From Beta vulgaris subsp. vulgaris (lineage: Eukaryota; Streptophyta; Magnoliopsida; Caryophyllales; Amaranthaceae): a stretch of 64,000 bases of DNA. Made by a program: the position numbers and the translations under genes. The notes under the pieces are model-generated. The model saw nothing but the letters and a program-made list of their open reading frames with translations, made no database searches and had not been told where the DNA came from. The stretch covers positions 48,734,448-48,798,447 of the forward strand of contig NC_079206.1 of the NCBI RefSeq assembly GCF_026745355.1, read 5' to 3'. Shown in pieces: positions 24,681 to 34,300 of this stretch; position 1 is the stretch's first letter; every line of letters starts with the position of its first letter.

Positions 24681-24890
24681 TTTCGACAACCATTGCAGTA
24701 GTTATTTTAACGCAACGACTTCACATTACCCGTGCATTTTATCAATCTACTGCAATGGTTATAACTCACCCGTTGCAGTAGCCTAGTCAATTATGTAGTT
24801 CGCAATGGGCCGTTGCAATTGAACTTTCTATTGCAACGGTATTAAAAGAACTGTTACGTTAGCTATGTTTAAACCATTGCCTTTGATTGA
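24680..24890. repeat. CACTA-1 right subterminal repeats
   Basis: Copies of CATTGCAGTAG, CCGTTGCA and TTGCAACGG in both orientations mirror the left-end array (20450-20790), as expected for two ends of the same element. Confidence 0.7.
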
Positions 24891-25440
24891 AAATGTAGTA
24901 GTGAGAAGTTTGTTCGGGCATGGATGAACAATGTTATTCATCTTAGGAATAGGTGCACTAGTCGAGTTGAAAGTGCACACTCAACTCTGAAGTCTTGGGT
25001 TTTTAGTACCATAGGTGCATTGGACACCATATTTTCTATTGCTCATCGTGAGATAAAAAATCTAGGGAAAAAAGTGCAGAATGACCTGGAGGAGAGTCAG
25101 CATCGACATGGGATCTTGTACAAGAATGTAGCTTTGCATAAGTTAAATGGTCGAGCCTCGCATTACTGTTTAGAGCTCTTACGACTTGAGGAAACACGTA
25201 TGCGGGAGTTGGCCAATGAGGTCTATGAGCGTTGTGGTTGCTTGTTGAGAACCACACATGGCATTCATTATGCATGTGCCATAAGCAGACGCTTGGAGGC
25301 GAAGCAGAGTTTGGTCCATCATCTCATAGCACATCGAAGTGTTGGGTCGTTGGTCATTGTGCCAATCCTCCAGCAAAGCTCTCGTACAATCAAAATGTCG
25401 GGCCATACACGGCAAAATATGACTGAATAAGTTAGTTATG

Positions 25441-25554
25441 TTAGGTAACAATAATAATTAACAACAAAATCCTTAACATAGAATACGAAATGCATACATA
25501 GTGTATGTTTGTAATGTTGGGTCGGGCCGGATCCATGATGTTCTCAGCAAGAAG
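25441..25554 (-). pseudogene. PMD gene, 3' end separated by CACTA-2
   Basis: On minus, this is the continuation of the PMD gene whose main part is at 54451-56610. It reads AENIMDPARPNITNIHY and runs to a stop at 25441-25443. Joining across CACTA-2 at the CTT (AAG on plus) target site keeps the frame: SHPIL then AENIMD. It faces the MULE transposase stop 10 bases away. Confidence 0.65.
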
Positions 25555-25800
25555 CACTAGTAGAATAAATGTTATTTGCTGCGGTGATATTGCTGCGATT
25601 TTACCTATACGCAGCACTATAACACGCAAAAAGAAATAAAAAAAATATAAATTGACAATATTGCTGCGGTTCCCGCCCAAAACCGCAACAATATTGTCTA
25701 ACAGTTACTATTTTAAAAACATGTGGGGCCCTGTACAGCTAATATTGCTGCGGTCCTACGTGGAAACCGCAGCAATATTAACTGTCACTTACAAAAAAAA
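25555..25800. repeat. CACTA-2 left subterminal repeats
   Basis: Several copies of ATTGCTGCGG / CCGCAGCAATATT in both orientations. The same motif array recurs near both right ends (49060-49285 and 54210-54437). Confidence 0.8.
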
Positions 25801-25924
25801 AGACGGGGTTTCTTTCACACTTAGGGTTTTTTTCCTACATTTTCTATCTCTCACCCTCAGTGTCTCTCAGCGCCTCACCCTTTCTTCAACCTCTCAACCT
25901 CCACTACAAAAAAAACTAAATATA

Positions 25925-26560
25925 GAGGCAACCCAAAATTGCATCTAAATATACATATGTAGCCTCTAATGGTGTTTAGAAGCAATTTTCTCGCTGCCTC
26001 TAATTAGTCCGTCGCTAATTATAGGTTGCCCCTAATGCCACCTTTTAGAGACAGACAAGTTATGTTGTTGCTAATTGTTGGTTGCCCCTAATGCCACCTT
26101 TTAGAGACAGACAAGTTAAGGTGTTGCTAATTGTTGGTTGCCCCTAATCCCACCCTTTTGTGGCACAAAACTTGAATTGTTGCTAAAACCACTTACATTT
26201 AGAGGCGACCACCAAGCAGTCGCTAATTATAGGTTGCCTCTAATGCCATATTTTTGGGGCACACATGTTACATTGGTGATTAGACCATTTATATTTAGAG
26301 GCAACCATAAGTTTGTCTCTAATTTTAAGTTGCATCTATTGCTTAGTTTTTGGGGCACACAAATATTGTTTCTAAAACCACTTATGTTTAGATGCAACTA
26401 TAAATTTTGCCACAGATTATATTTAGATGCAATTACGTTTCATAGGTTCAAAAAACATTTAGGGGTATTTATACATGTTGCTCCTAATTATATTTAGATG
26501 CAACTGCAAAATTTTATAAAATAGCTTTTTAGATGCACCAAATTTTTATAATGATATTTA
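25925..26560. repeat. CACTA-3 left subterminal repeats
   Basis: Degenerate direct repeats of TTTAGAGGCAACC / AGGTTGCCCCTAATGCCA type, spaced roughly every 60-100 bases. They mirror the right-end arrays at 36560-37170 and 52350-52960. Confidence 0.75.
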
Positions 26561-27535
26561 ATAATAATGCTACGTAATTTTTAATATTATTTATTTATTT
26601 ACTTATTTTGCCTAATAATTCAGAAAATTAACATAAATGGAAGAAAGAAATTATAGATTATCAAAGAAAGAAATATGCATTTATATAAAAGTGACCACTA
26701 TACACAATCCAAAATAATATCCATAGATGGTGAAACATAATAACCTAGAAAGTTTTAACATAATCATTCCCGTATTCTAAGGAGCCAAAATCTAAGTAAC
26801 TTAAGCTATATAATAGAGATGCACCATATCTGCCAATCTGTTCCAAAAAGTATGTGCCCAAAAAATCTCCTAAATATGCAACTGTTGTACATCTTCACTA
26901 ATAGTTATAAGCCGGGCTTAGTAATACCCTGTAACCTCGTCGTCACTAACACTAGTATCACTAACAATCTCTATGATCTGATATTCTTCGCTTTCATAAG
27001 CTAGAGCAGAATATCCATCCCCTTTCAAGAGCTCTATGAGATGATCATCACTGTTTTCACTTTCACTGTCCTTATGTATGTCTTCTTGGTCAAAGATCAT
27101 GACCCCGTTGTTCGTCCTCTTCCTGTAAGACCTTCTTCTAGGAGCAACCAATCCTGAGTACAAACCAAAAAGATCCAGCATTAAAATACAGAAATAACAT
27201 ATATAATAAAAAGACAAATAACTGTACAAGCATGAAACCACAAATAGATCACCCAACTAGCTATGGGTGGACCACTTTGAAGGCTGCAATTGAAGAGATT
27301 GAAATGAAAAAGCTGCACTTAATAAAGTGACCACTTTGAAGGATGCATTTGGCAAAAAATTTAAAACGAAATAATCGTCAAAGTTGATAGTTTCCTTTCC
27401 TAAAAAAACAAATGTAGCAAAGAAATATAGAAAGAGGGAGTGTTATGCATGGTTAATTTGTTCATATCTTTGAAACAGATTGTGAGATAGTTCCATTGTT
27501 TTAATTTTTCTTTTTTGGTTTTTAATGATTTTAAG
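26561..27535. other. CACTA-3 interior, includes an unidentified minus frame
   Basis: AT-rich and mostly non-coding. A minus frame at 27256-26918 (112 codons) has a hydrophobic start, then a basic patch (RRRSYRKRTNN) and an acidic tail (DIHKDSESENSDDH, VSDTSVSDDEV). I do not recognise it; the tail looks protein-like and may be a captured exon. Around 27275-27340 the phrase GACCACTTTGAAGG is duplicated. Confidence 0.35.
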
Positions 27536-28540
27536 GGTGCATATCGTGATGATGATGGGAAACCTGTTGTATTGGATTGTGTCCGAGAAGCTGAAGCCAG
27601 AATTGCTGGTAATCTAAACATGTAAGTGCTCATTTTTGTTGTTACGTCTGAGATTAATATCAATTCTTATTTGCTGTGAAATTGTAGCTGTAAATCCTAC
27701 TTTGCTCCTATTTCGAGCAAAGTTAGCAGATGATCTTGCAGCTCATTTGGTTGCTGTTGAATTCGACAGTGGAACTAATTTTGTGATGCTAAGTTTGTGA
27801 ATTTAATTTAAGCTTTTGGGACTTTAGTTTCTTTTAAAATCTGGGTTGAGTTTTGTTATCGGTTCACTTCAACATATAAAATAATGTTACAGTTAAAATC
27901 AGCTTTGATCAGCAAACATCAGTTTCAATCGATACAATCGAGTTTCAGTTTGTGAAATCTAGTGAACTGTGTTAGTAGAGAATCATCAAAAATCTTCTCC
28001 ACTATGTTTGAACCAGTTCTAATTGGTCATTAAAGATATGTTAGAATCAGTAGAAATAAGTTATAATCTGTATAAATAATTACATCTCTGTAGAAACAGG
28101 TTAAATGGACAGGGCCTATGTCAGGTTCTAGGCTAGTGGAATTTGTTAGCTTCCGATCCAGTACTTTATTTTCCTCCAAAATTCATAAGCAAAACATCAC
28201 AGGAGTTGGGAGGGATACCTTTAACACGGGCAAATTTGTCCCTTTTTATCTAGATATCTTTGATATTTTGTTAAAAAATCAACATGGCTTTGTTTTAAGG
28301 GCTGGAGAGAATACTCCATTGATGTTATACACAAAGGGTGTGTGATTATGTTGTGTGAGGTACAGCAGAAGCATTTGGTCAAATGAAAGTTGTGACTAAG
28401 TATTGCAACGAAGAATAAGTAGTTTGATTAATATAGAAGTTTCAGGGGAATGGGTGGAGGTTACTAACTCTAATGCTGAGTACAAAAATTCACTCTACAT
28501 TTTTGTGTTTGATAGGGAATATCTTCCTATGGGTGGCAGT
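27536..28540 (+). pseudogene. Captured aspartate aminotransferase fragment in CACTA-3
   Basis: Exon-like 27536-27621 reads GAYRDDDGKPVVLDCVREAE then ARIAGNLN. A GTAAGT donor at 27622 and an AG acceptor at 28514-28515 join it precisely to EYLPMGGS (28516-28540), splitting the Met codon as a phase-2 intron would. This matches the N-terminal region of plant mitochondrial-type aspartate aminotransferase (GAYRDDNGKPVVL...NMEYLPMGGS, from recall). After GGS the homology ends and the frame stops within 30 bases. About 37 residues remain, without the pyridoxal-phosphate lysine. The intervening 28118-28345 frame lies in the intron and is not recognised. Confidence 0.78.
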
Positions 28541-28669
28541 AACCCTTACAAGGACAATTTGGAAAACTAGATCAAAAATCATAGTCTTTCTGAACTTGGG
28601 AACAGTCATAAGTTCAGAACGTTAATTCAAGTTATAAACTTCTGAAGCAGATCCTTTGATGAGTCGCTT

Positions 28670-28718
28670 AAGTTCTTAGTAGACAAGAGGTCAACAACAA
28701 CAACAACACAACAACAAC

Positions 28719-28772
<54 letters not shown>

Positions 28773-29231
28773 TAATAATAATAATAATAGAATTAAAGGG
28801 ACGTAATTAGACCTTCTGATTTGAAAAAAAAAATTATTAATAACTAAATTGAACCAAAAAAAATACTTTATACCTTCAGAATCATCAACCATCTTCTCCT
28901 TCCCCTTACTTCCAGCCGCAATTTTCGGGGATGAAACCCTTGCTTTCTTGCGTTCCTTTTCGTTGACCAGTTCGCTCCCCTTTGCTAGAAGGGCACAAAC
29001 AATTTGCCTACCTTCTGCAACCTCTTCTGCAATGGTTCGCATGACTTTGTCGAAAGCTGCTTTGGCAAATACACTCATGAATGGCGTTGTTGATTCGGTT
29101 CCCCTCAAAGAAAGATAAAAATCAAGGAATTTTCTTTCACTGATATGCTCGAAATAAAGTTTCAACCATGCTTTTCGTTGTGGATCTTGTTCAATTTCAT
29201 AAGCAATTTTTACTGGTGTTAAATCTACCAT
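28670..29231 (-). CDS. Unidentified ORF, possible captured first exon, in CACTA-3
   Basis: On minus, ATG at 29231 opens a frame (MVDLTPVKIAYEIEQDP, ISERKFLDFYLSLRGTE, AAFDKVMRTIAEEVAEGRQI, then a Lys-rich tail KKARVSSPKIAAGSKGKEK). It looks like real protein with balanced composition for about 120 codons. A GT donor (GAAG|GTATAA) falls near 28873. The remaining frame crosses poly-A and a CAA/TTG microsatellite and is probably intronic. The upstream sequence has a GGGAA repeat (29305-29342). I do not recognise the family; it may be a fragment of a host gene or element-specific. No continuation exon was found. Confidence 0.4.
28689..28792. repeat. (CAA)n microsatellite
   Basis: About 100 bases of nearly perfect CAA repeats, ending in several AAT units. 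On minus it yields the poly-Cys or poly-Val frames seen there, which are not genes. Confidence 0.9.
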
Positions 29232-29304
29232 TTTTGGGTGTTTTGGGGTTAGGTTTACCGGAAAAAGGGAAGGGATTGGTGTTGTACAGGACCGAAGAGT
29301 GGAG

Positions 29305-29342
29305 GAGGCCGAAGGGAAGGGAAGGGAAGGGAAGGGAAGGGA
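29305..29342. repeat. (GGGAA)n short tandem repeat
   Basis: At least five near-perfect GGGAA units. It lies upstream (on minus) of the 29231 ORF, in what would be its 5' leader. Confidence 0.75.
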
Positions 29343-29659
29343 AAGATGAACCGGAAAAGAGGATGGGGATTAGGGTTTAATGGGAATTAATTAAGGGGTC
29401 ATATAGTTGGTTTGGCAAAGGGAAGGGGAGACGTTATTAGCAGGTTTGTTTCGTTAAGGCGGGAATCTAATTTAGAATTTAAAAAATTTCCCTCCTTATG
29501 TTTTTTTTTTTATATCTTTGATTTTTGTGTTTGAAAAACTTTGAAATTATACCGTAAATAATTTATAAGATTTTAGAGAATTTTTATATTTTCTTTTTTA
29601 TACAACAGATATTTCGTCTCGGGAAAAAAATATTCATTTATTGTTCCTTATGAAATAAA

Positions 29660-30264
29660 GGACATGTTCTCTTCCGTATAAAACAGCTGAACTGAACTGA
29701 ATTGAATTGAAATTGTATTAAATTGAATTGAATTAAATTCAATGTAATAAATATATAAATAATATTAAACAATAATTATAATGATAAATAATAATAATGA
29801 ATAATAATAGTTTTTGGATATTTTAAAATGATTTATAAATAAATAATATTAATAATCATAAATTAATAATAATAATAATTAATGATAATAATGATAATTG
29901 CATCATATAAAAACCGTTTTGACGCGATTTTATTGGTTTATGAGATAAAAAACGTGGGTTTATGTGTGCTTTTGACCTAAACCATGTTCATCCTAATAAT
30001 AATAATAATAATAATAGTAATAATAATGAGTAATAAAGCTACAATAAACAAAATAATATATAGAAACAACAACAAAGACGATAACAATAATAATAATATT
30101 TAACAAAATGGTTATATAAAAGATTGGAGATGAACTGAACTGAACTGATTGGAGCTGAGTTGAACTGAAATGAACGAAACTAATATATACTTGGAGCTGA
30201 ACTGAACTGAACTGATTTATGCTTAACTCAACTGAACTGAAAATTAGTTGAGGAGACAAGGCCC
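29660..30264. mobile_element. MITE-like element, probably Mutator type
   Basis: Ends GGACATGTTCTC (left) and GAGACAAGGCCC (right) form imperfect inverted repeats. They are followed inward on both sides by GAACTGAACTGAA-type repeats (29690-29710, 30130-30245). Flanking 9-bp sequences TGAAATAAA and TAAGATAAA match at 7 of 9, the length expected of Mutator-type insertion. The interior is AT-rich with AAT repeats near 29997-30090, and no coding capacity. Confidence 0.42.
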
Positions 30265-30397
30265 TAAGATAAATTTCTGCACGATCACATACACGTTGTC
30301 ATAATATTGGCAACAATTGAATATTTTCAGAATTTTCTGCAATCAAACCATCTACATATATGCTAAGTTTGTAATTCACCATTATTGTCCTATTTTC

Positions 30398-31091
30398 CAC
30401 TAGTGAGTATGAGCGTGAAGTTTCAAACACAACAAAGATGACAATCGCTAGGAAGCGCAAGTTCATTCAATGGTTCAAACATCGAGTAAGTTAAAATAAC
30501 GAGAAATTTGCCTCCCTCATATGACAAAGATGTCTACCTATTTACGTATATAAGTTGGAATAATGTTTGGTGCAGGTGACTTCTTTAGCTCAAGAAAAGC
30601 ATCCTGCTGTGACTGAACATTTACAGGCCTTAGCGGATGGCCCAGGTCGTGTTGTAGCGACTATGAACAGCTACATGGTAAATGGTTGTTTGTTCCGCAC
30701 AAAGGACAGTGAAATGGAAAGAGAGACACAAAACAGTGGGATTGTTGTGTTGGGGGAAAATGATGTTGAACATTACGGTCTGCTGTGCGAAGTCATTGAA
30801 GTACAGTACACAGGAGGAAATCGTGTCACTTTGTTCATGTGTGATTGGTGGGATGTTCATAGTCATAGGCGAGGAATAACTAAAGATTGCTTTGAATTCA
30901 TCGGTGTCAATATTGGAAAGGTGTTGGGAAATGATCCCTACGTTTTAGCTTCACAAGTTGGGCAAGTGTACTATGTTCAGGACGTTGCGAAGGCAAATTG
31001 GAAGGTTGTAGTGAAGGCAAACCCAAGGAACTTCTACGACGTTCCTGAAATACTTGTCCAAGATAGCATTGGGGAAACAACGAAAGTTTAA
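30398..31091 (+). pseudogene. TNPD-like 3' exons with DUF4216 domain (CACTA-3)
   Basis: The first exon piece ends at 30485 (SNTTKMTIARKRKFIQWFKH) with a GTAAGT donor. The next exon starts at 30576 after a GCAG acceptor and runs to the TAA at 31089-31091. It encodes HPAVTEHLQALADGP, SYMVNGCLFRTKDSEMERET, GGNRVTLFMCDWWDVHSH, VGQVYYVQDV and ANPRNFYDVPEI, the hallmarks of DUF4216, which forms the C-terminal end of plant CACTA TNPD transposases. The exon is intact. The upstream catalytic region and DUF4218-type parts are absent, replaced by MITE and captured sequence, so the gene is 5'-truncated and cannot supply transposase. Confidence 0.85.
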
Positions 31092-31371
31092 TGCGTTTGG
31101 CTTTTTTTTTTTAAATTGATCCATTATAGGGATTTAATAATTCCATTTATATTGATAGAGTTGTTAAACAATTTGTATTGAAATTTTTATGGTAGTTATT
31201 ATAATTTGTCTGTTTGTTTGAAATTTATGGAATATCAACTTAGATGTTTTTTACATTCTCTTTCGTGCTATTGAAATTTTTATGGTAATTATTATAATTT
31301 GTCTGTTTGTTTGAGTAAGTAATGATAATGTTTTTTGTTAGCGTGTTTTTCTTCGGTGTTGGGAGTTTTTC

Positions 31372-34300
31372 ATGAAAATGTCCAAACTAAGTGGAAAGAC
31401 ATCCAGGAAAAAAGTTGAAGGTCCAACAAATGAGTACGAAAAGCTGAGACTTCAAAGGATTGAAGCTAACAACACAAAGCTGGATAATCTAGGTGTGAAG
31501 CGCATTATGGCTAACATGATTAGCACGAAGCAGAAGAAGGAGGTGAGCAGCAACAAGAGTAAAGCTACCTTAGATCAAGATAGTGACTACTCACCGGAGG
31601 ATGATCTTTCAGATGATGGAAATGACGAGGAAGCCACTATTGCAAACAAGAAAAGGAAGGTATGTTGAGTTAGATTTTGAAATTTCTTTGTACGTTCCTT
31701 TTTCTGTGTATTAGCAAAATAAACAAATCGGAACCATCTTTCACTTATGTATAAAGAATCCTGTCTATTAGCATTTAGCAGGGTATTATTAGTTACTAGT
31801 AATTATATGGCGATGCCTTTGAAAAGTTAGGAAACGGGGCTGACTGTATTGCATAATCTGTTATGGAAGTAGTCTAGGAGGATGCATTGTATGGTAAAAA
31901 GTTAGTCAGTTAATCACTTATTGGTGTAAGAGCCTTTGTTTGAAGGTATCCACCAATGCTCAGTTAGTTTTTGCTTGCCGGATTTATCCCCTGCTGTCTC
32001 TTGCAGTTTCCCTCTAAGCTTGACTAAAGCTGAATCAGAAACTGACTTCTGGTTGAATGTGGGTGGCCTTTTGGGTGAAGGTTGCAGGACTCTCTCTTGT
32101 TTTTGCTTAGTAACATCACCATTCAACTTACACTGCGGACTTTTGCAATCTGACCTCTTCTCCACTTCCCCATCTTCCACAATTTGCTTTGTATCCAACC
32201 GCTCCACCATGCTGCTATCGAAAAGATCGACCTTGATATTCTGCTTGATGAGTGTATCTGAAATCAAAGTCATGGAGTCTGCCTCTATATCCTGACCATC
32301 CAAAATTATGTCTTCATTCTGATCATAGCAAACCTCATAATGTTTGTGTTTTCCTTCATCCAAAAGAATATCATCCAAGGCCAATTTAACATCTTCTTTC
32401 TGATTCGTGTCATCCATAAGAATGTCTTTGACTGCATTAAGATCAGAAACAACATCCCGGTGCAGTATTTTGCTCCAATCATCCAGGTCTATATCCTTTA
32501 CTGCTTCAAGCTCCACTAATACTTTTGAATCTCGTATGTGAGCTCCTGTTTCCGGTGCACAATCTACAAATGCAGGAGGCTCTCTATCCTCCTTCCGCCC
32601 TCCGCCACCTCCTCCTCCTCTAATAAAACTATCATGAATCAAAGAGGGATCCATATCAGTCTTCCCATCTTGGGCATCAACAGCATTACTGAAGATCTCT
32701 TCGGCTTCAAAAAATTCCTCTAGTTTGTAATCAATCTTGAAAAAGCTAGGTAAAAACTCACTTGGCATGGGTGATTGCACTATGACAACGGGCTAAAACT
32801 CGAACCATGGCTAAGTCCCTTCCACGAGCATTATTGTACCTCTGCTGACACTTGCTTCATCCAGTTTAAGAAAGATCAATAGTTATGATACAATATCAGT
32901 CAAAATGCAATTAGAGTGAAAGGTATGCTAATACACAGAAAAAGGTTCAATCTAGTACAATTACACTTTTTTTTTTAACATCCAATCAACGTACAAAAAA
33001 GAAACTAGTCTAAGTTAAATCTATTCCTACGGCAGGTGAGAGCCGTGGTATGTGCTTGTTGAACTTGTTCTCTACCTACCTTCCTGATTTGTCACCAATT
33101 GAATGCATTTGTTAATACTAATCATGCTTTCTTTTCTTATACGAAACAAAAATGGCAGGCACATAACCAAGACTGTGCGAATAAGGGACGAAAAGGAACT
33201 TCATTTTACCGGGTGCAATCGGCTCTTTGTTGACGCAGAGCAAAAACGTGCAAGGGAAAGGAAACAAAGGGGGAAATGTGCAGCTAAAAGCAGCCCTCAA
33301 AGTCATACAGAAAGGTTCACCTTTTAAACCATACTCATTCCACTTATGAAAGTCATTAGATTTAGTTTCATTCTAATATCTTAGTTGCGAAATCACTGCA
33401 ATACAGCAATCAATAGTCAACAGGAGGCGGAAGTTCAAGACAAGATGGACTTCGATGAAGGTATAGTAGTCCATATGTATAAATATAGGATTTAAAAACA
33501 GAATACCTATGACAAATGAACTTATGTACTTCTAGGCATTATAGTGTCTGAGATTGTTTAATTTCTTTACAGAAATGAAAGAGTCTGATGAAATTGGGAA
33601 GGCTGATGTGGGAGATAGTGAATTCCATGAGCGAGAAAGTGATGGAATCAATGCAAGGGAATCCCAAAAAGCAATTGACCAAGAAGGTTTGTTTAAAGAG
33701 CCATTGCCTCTTCTTTCCTTTTTTTTGATTGACGAATGTGTTAGCTTCCAAGAGAGTTGATTTGATCATGTAAAGTGTGTTTTTTGACGGAAAATTAAAT
33801 TTGGGTCAGAAGGCTCGATGGAGAAAAAAGGCGAAAGCATGCTAACAGGAGAAAAGGAGGCATCTAATGAAACAGGTATGGTTTGGCTCATTTATTTAAA
33901 GACATACCCTAAGCCTATTTTTCAAAGACAATATTTATTTTTATTCAAATTACACATGTCAGGAAAGGGAAAAACGAAGAAGTCAAATAAAACCAAAACA
34001 CCAAGAGGTCCTACAAGAAATTTACAACTGGCTAAAATGAGACCCGGTGAGAAGATAAAGGTAGATTTTGATTTCAGTGGTCAACCAATAGGTGTCAACA
34101 GAGCTAAGCTGTCAAGTTACTGTGGTTCCCTCGTCAGAGATCCTATGAATGCGCCACTTTATCGTATTGAAGAATTTTCACAAGTTCCACAAGAGAATAA
34201 AGAGAAGATGTGGAAGCTCATTTTGAGTAGAACAATACTTCCACAAGCATTGATAATTCTTCAATATCTTTTACGAACTTTATTTTCTAATTAGAACATT

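Larger units (their letters stand above)
20433..24902. mobile_element. CACTA-1: non-autonomous CACTA-like element inside the MULE transposase
   Basis: The termini are ACTACTACATT (20433) and AATGTAGTAGT (ending 24902), perfect inverted repeats of 11 bp. The 3-bp sequence GAG flanks both sides (20430-20432 and 24903-24905). Removing the element and one GAG gives an uninterrupted transposase frame (VYKE then KFVRAW), strong evidence for these exact borders. The outermost C of a canonical CACTA end is not part of this reading. Subterminal regions hold many copies of TTGCAACGG-like motifs in both orientations. No transposase gene is inside. It carries a topoisomerase II fragment. Confidence 0.85.
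19500..25430 (+). pseudogene. MULE transposase (MuDR/FAR1-like), interrupted by CACTA-1
   Basis: 19500-19735 has a zinc-binding-like N-terminal region (AEKKEVQ, then SGRDYVYMRCNRGERYRG). 19732-20148 encodes the start of the MULE transposase domain: HAFMVYRRSTIFFRTYLYIV, GMDATYKTNKYNMPF (first catalytic Asp) and GYALMANETSDSYNWVLDMF. A frameshift near 20143 leads to SDRDLGLRKTVGEVFPNSAHLL (second Asp), then a stop, RWHINKDVQSRV, and a ragged frame to LVYKE at 20432. After CACTA-1 the frame resumes at 24906 with KFVRAWMNNVIHLRNRC, RVESAHSTLKSW (third catalytic Glu region) and a long helical tail, ending at 25428-25430. A segment between the N-terminal domain and 19732 seems deleted. Stops make it non-functional. 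Confidence 0.85.

Noticed and set aside
28668..28800. Poly-Cys/poly-Val end of the 29231 ORF
   Set aside because: Translation of a CAA microsatellite beyond a probable splice donor.
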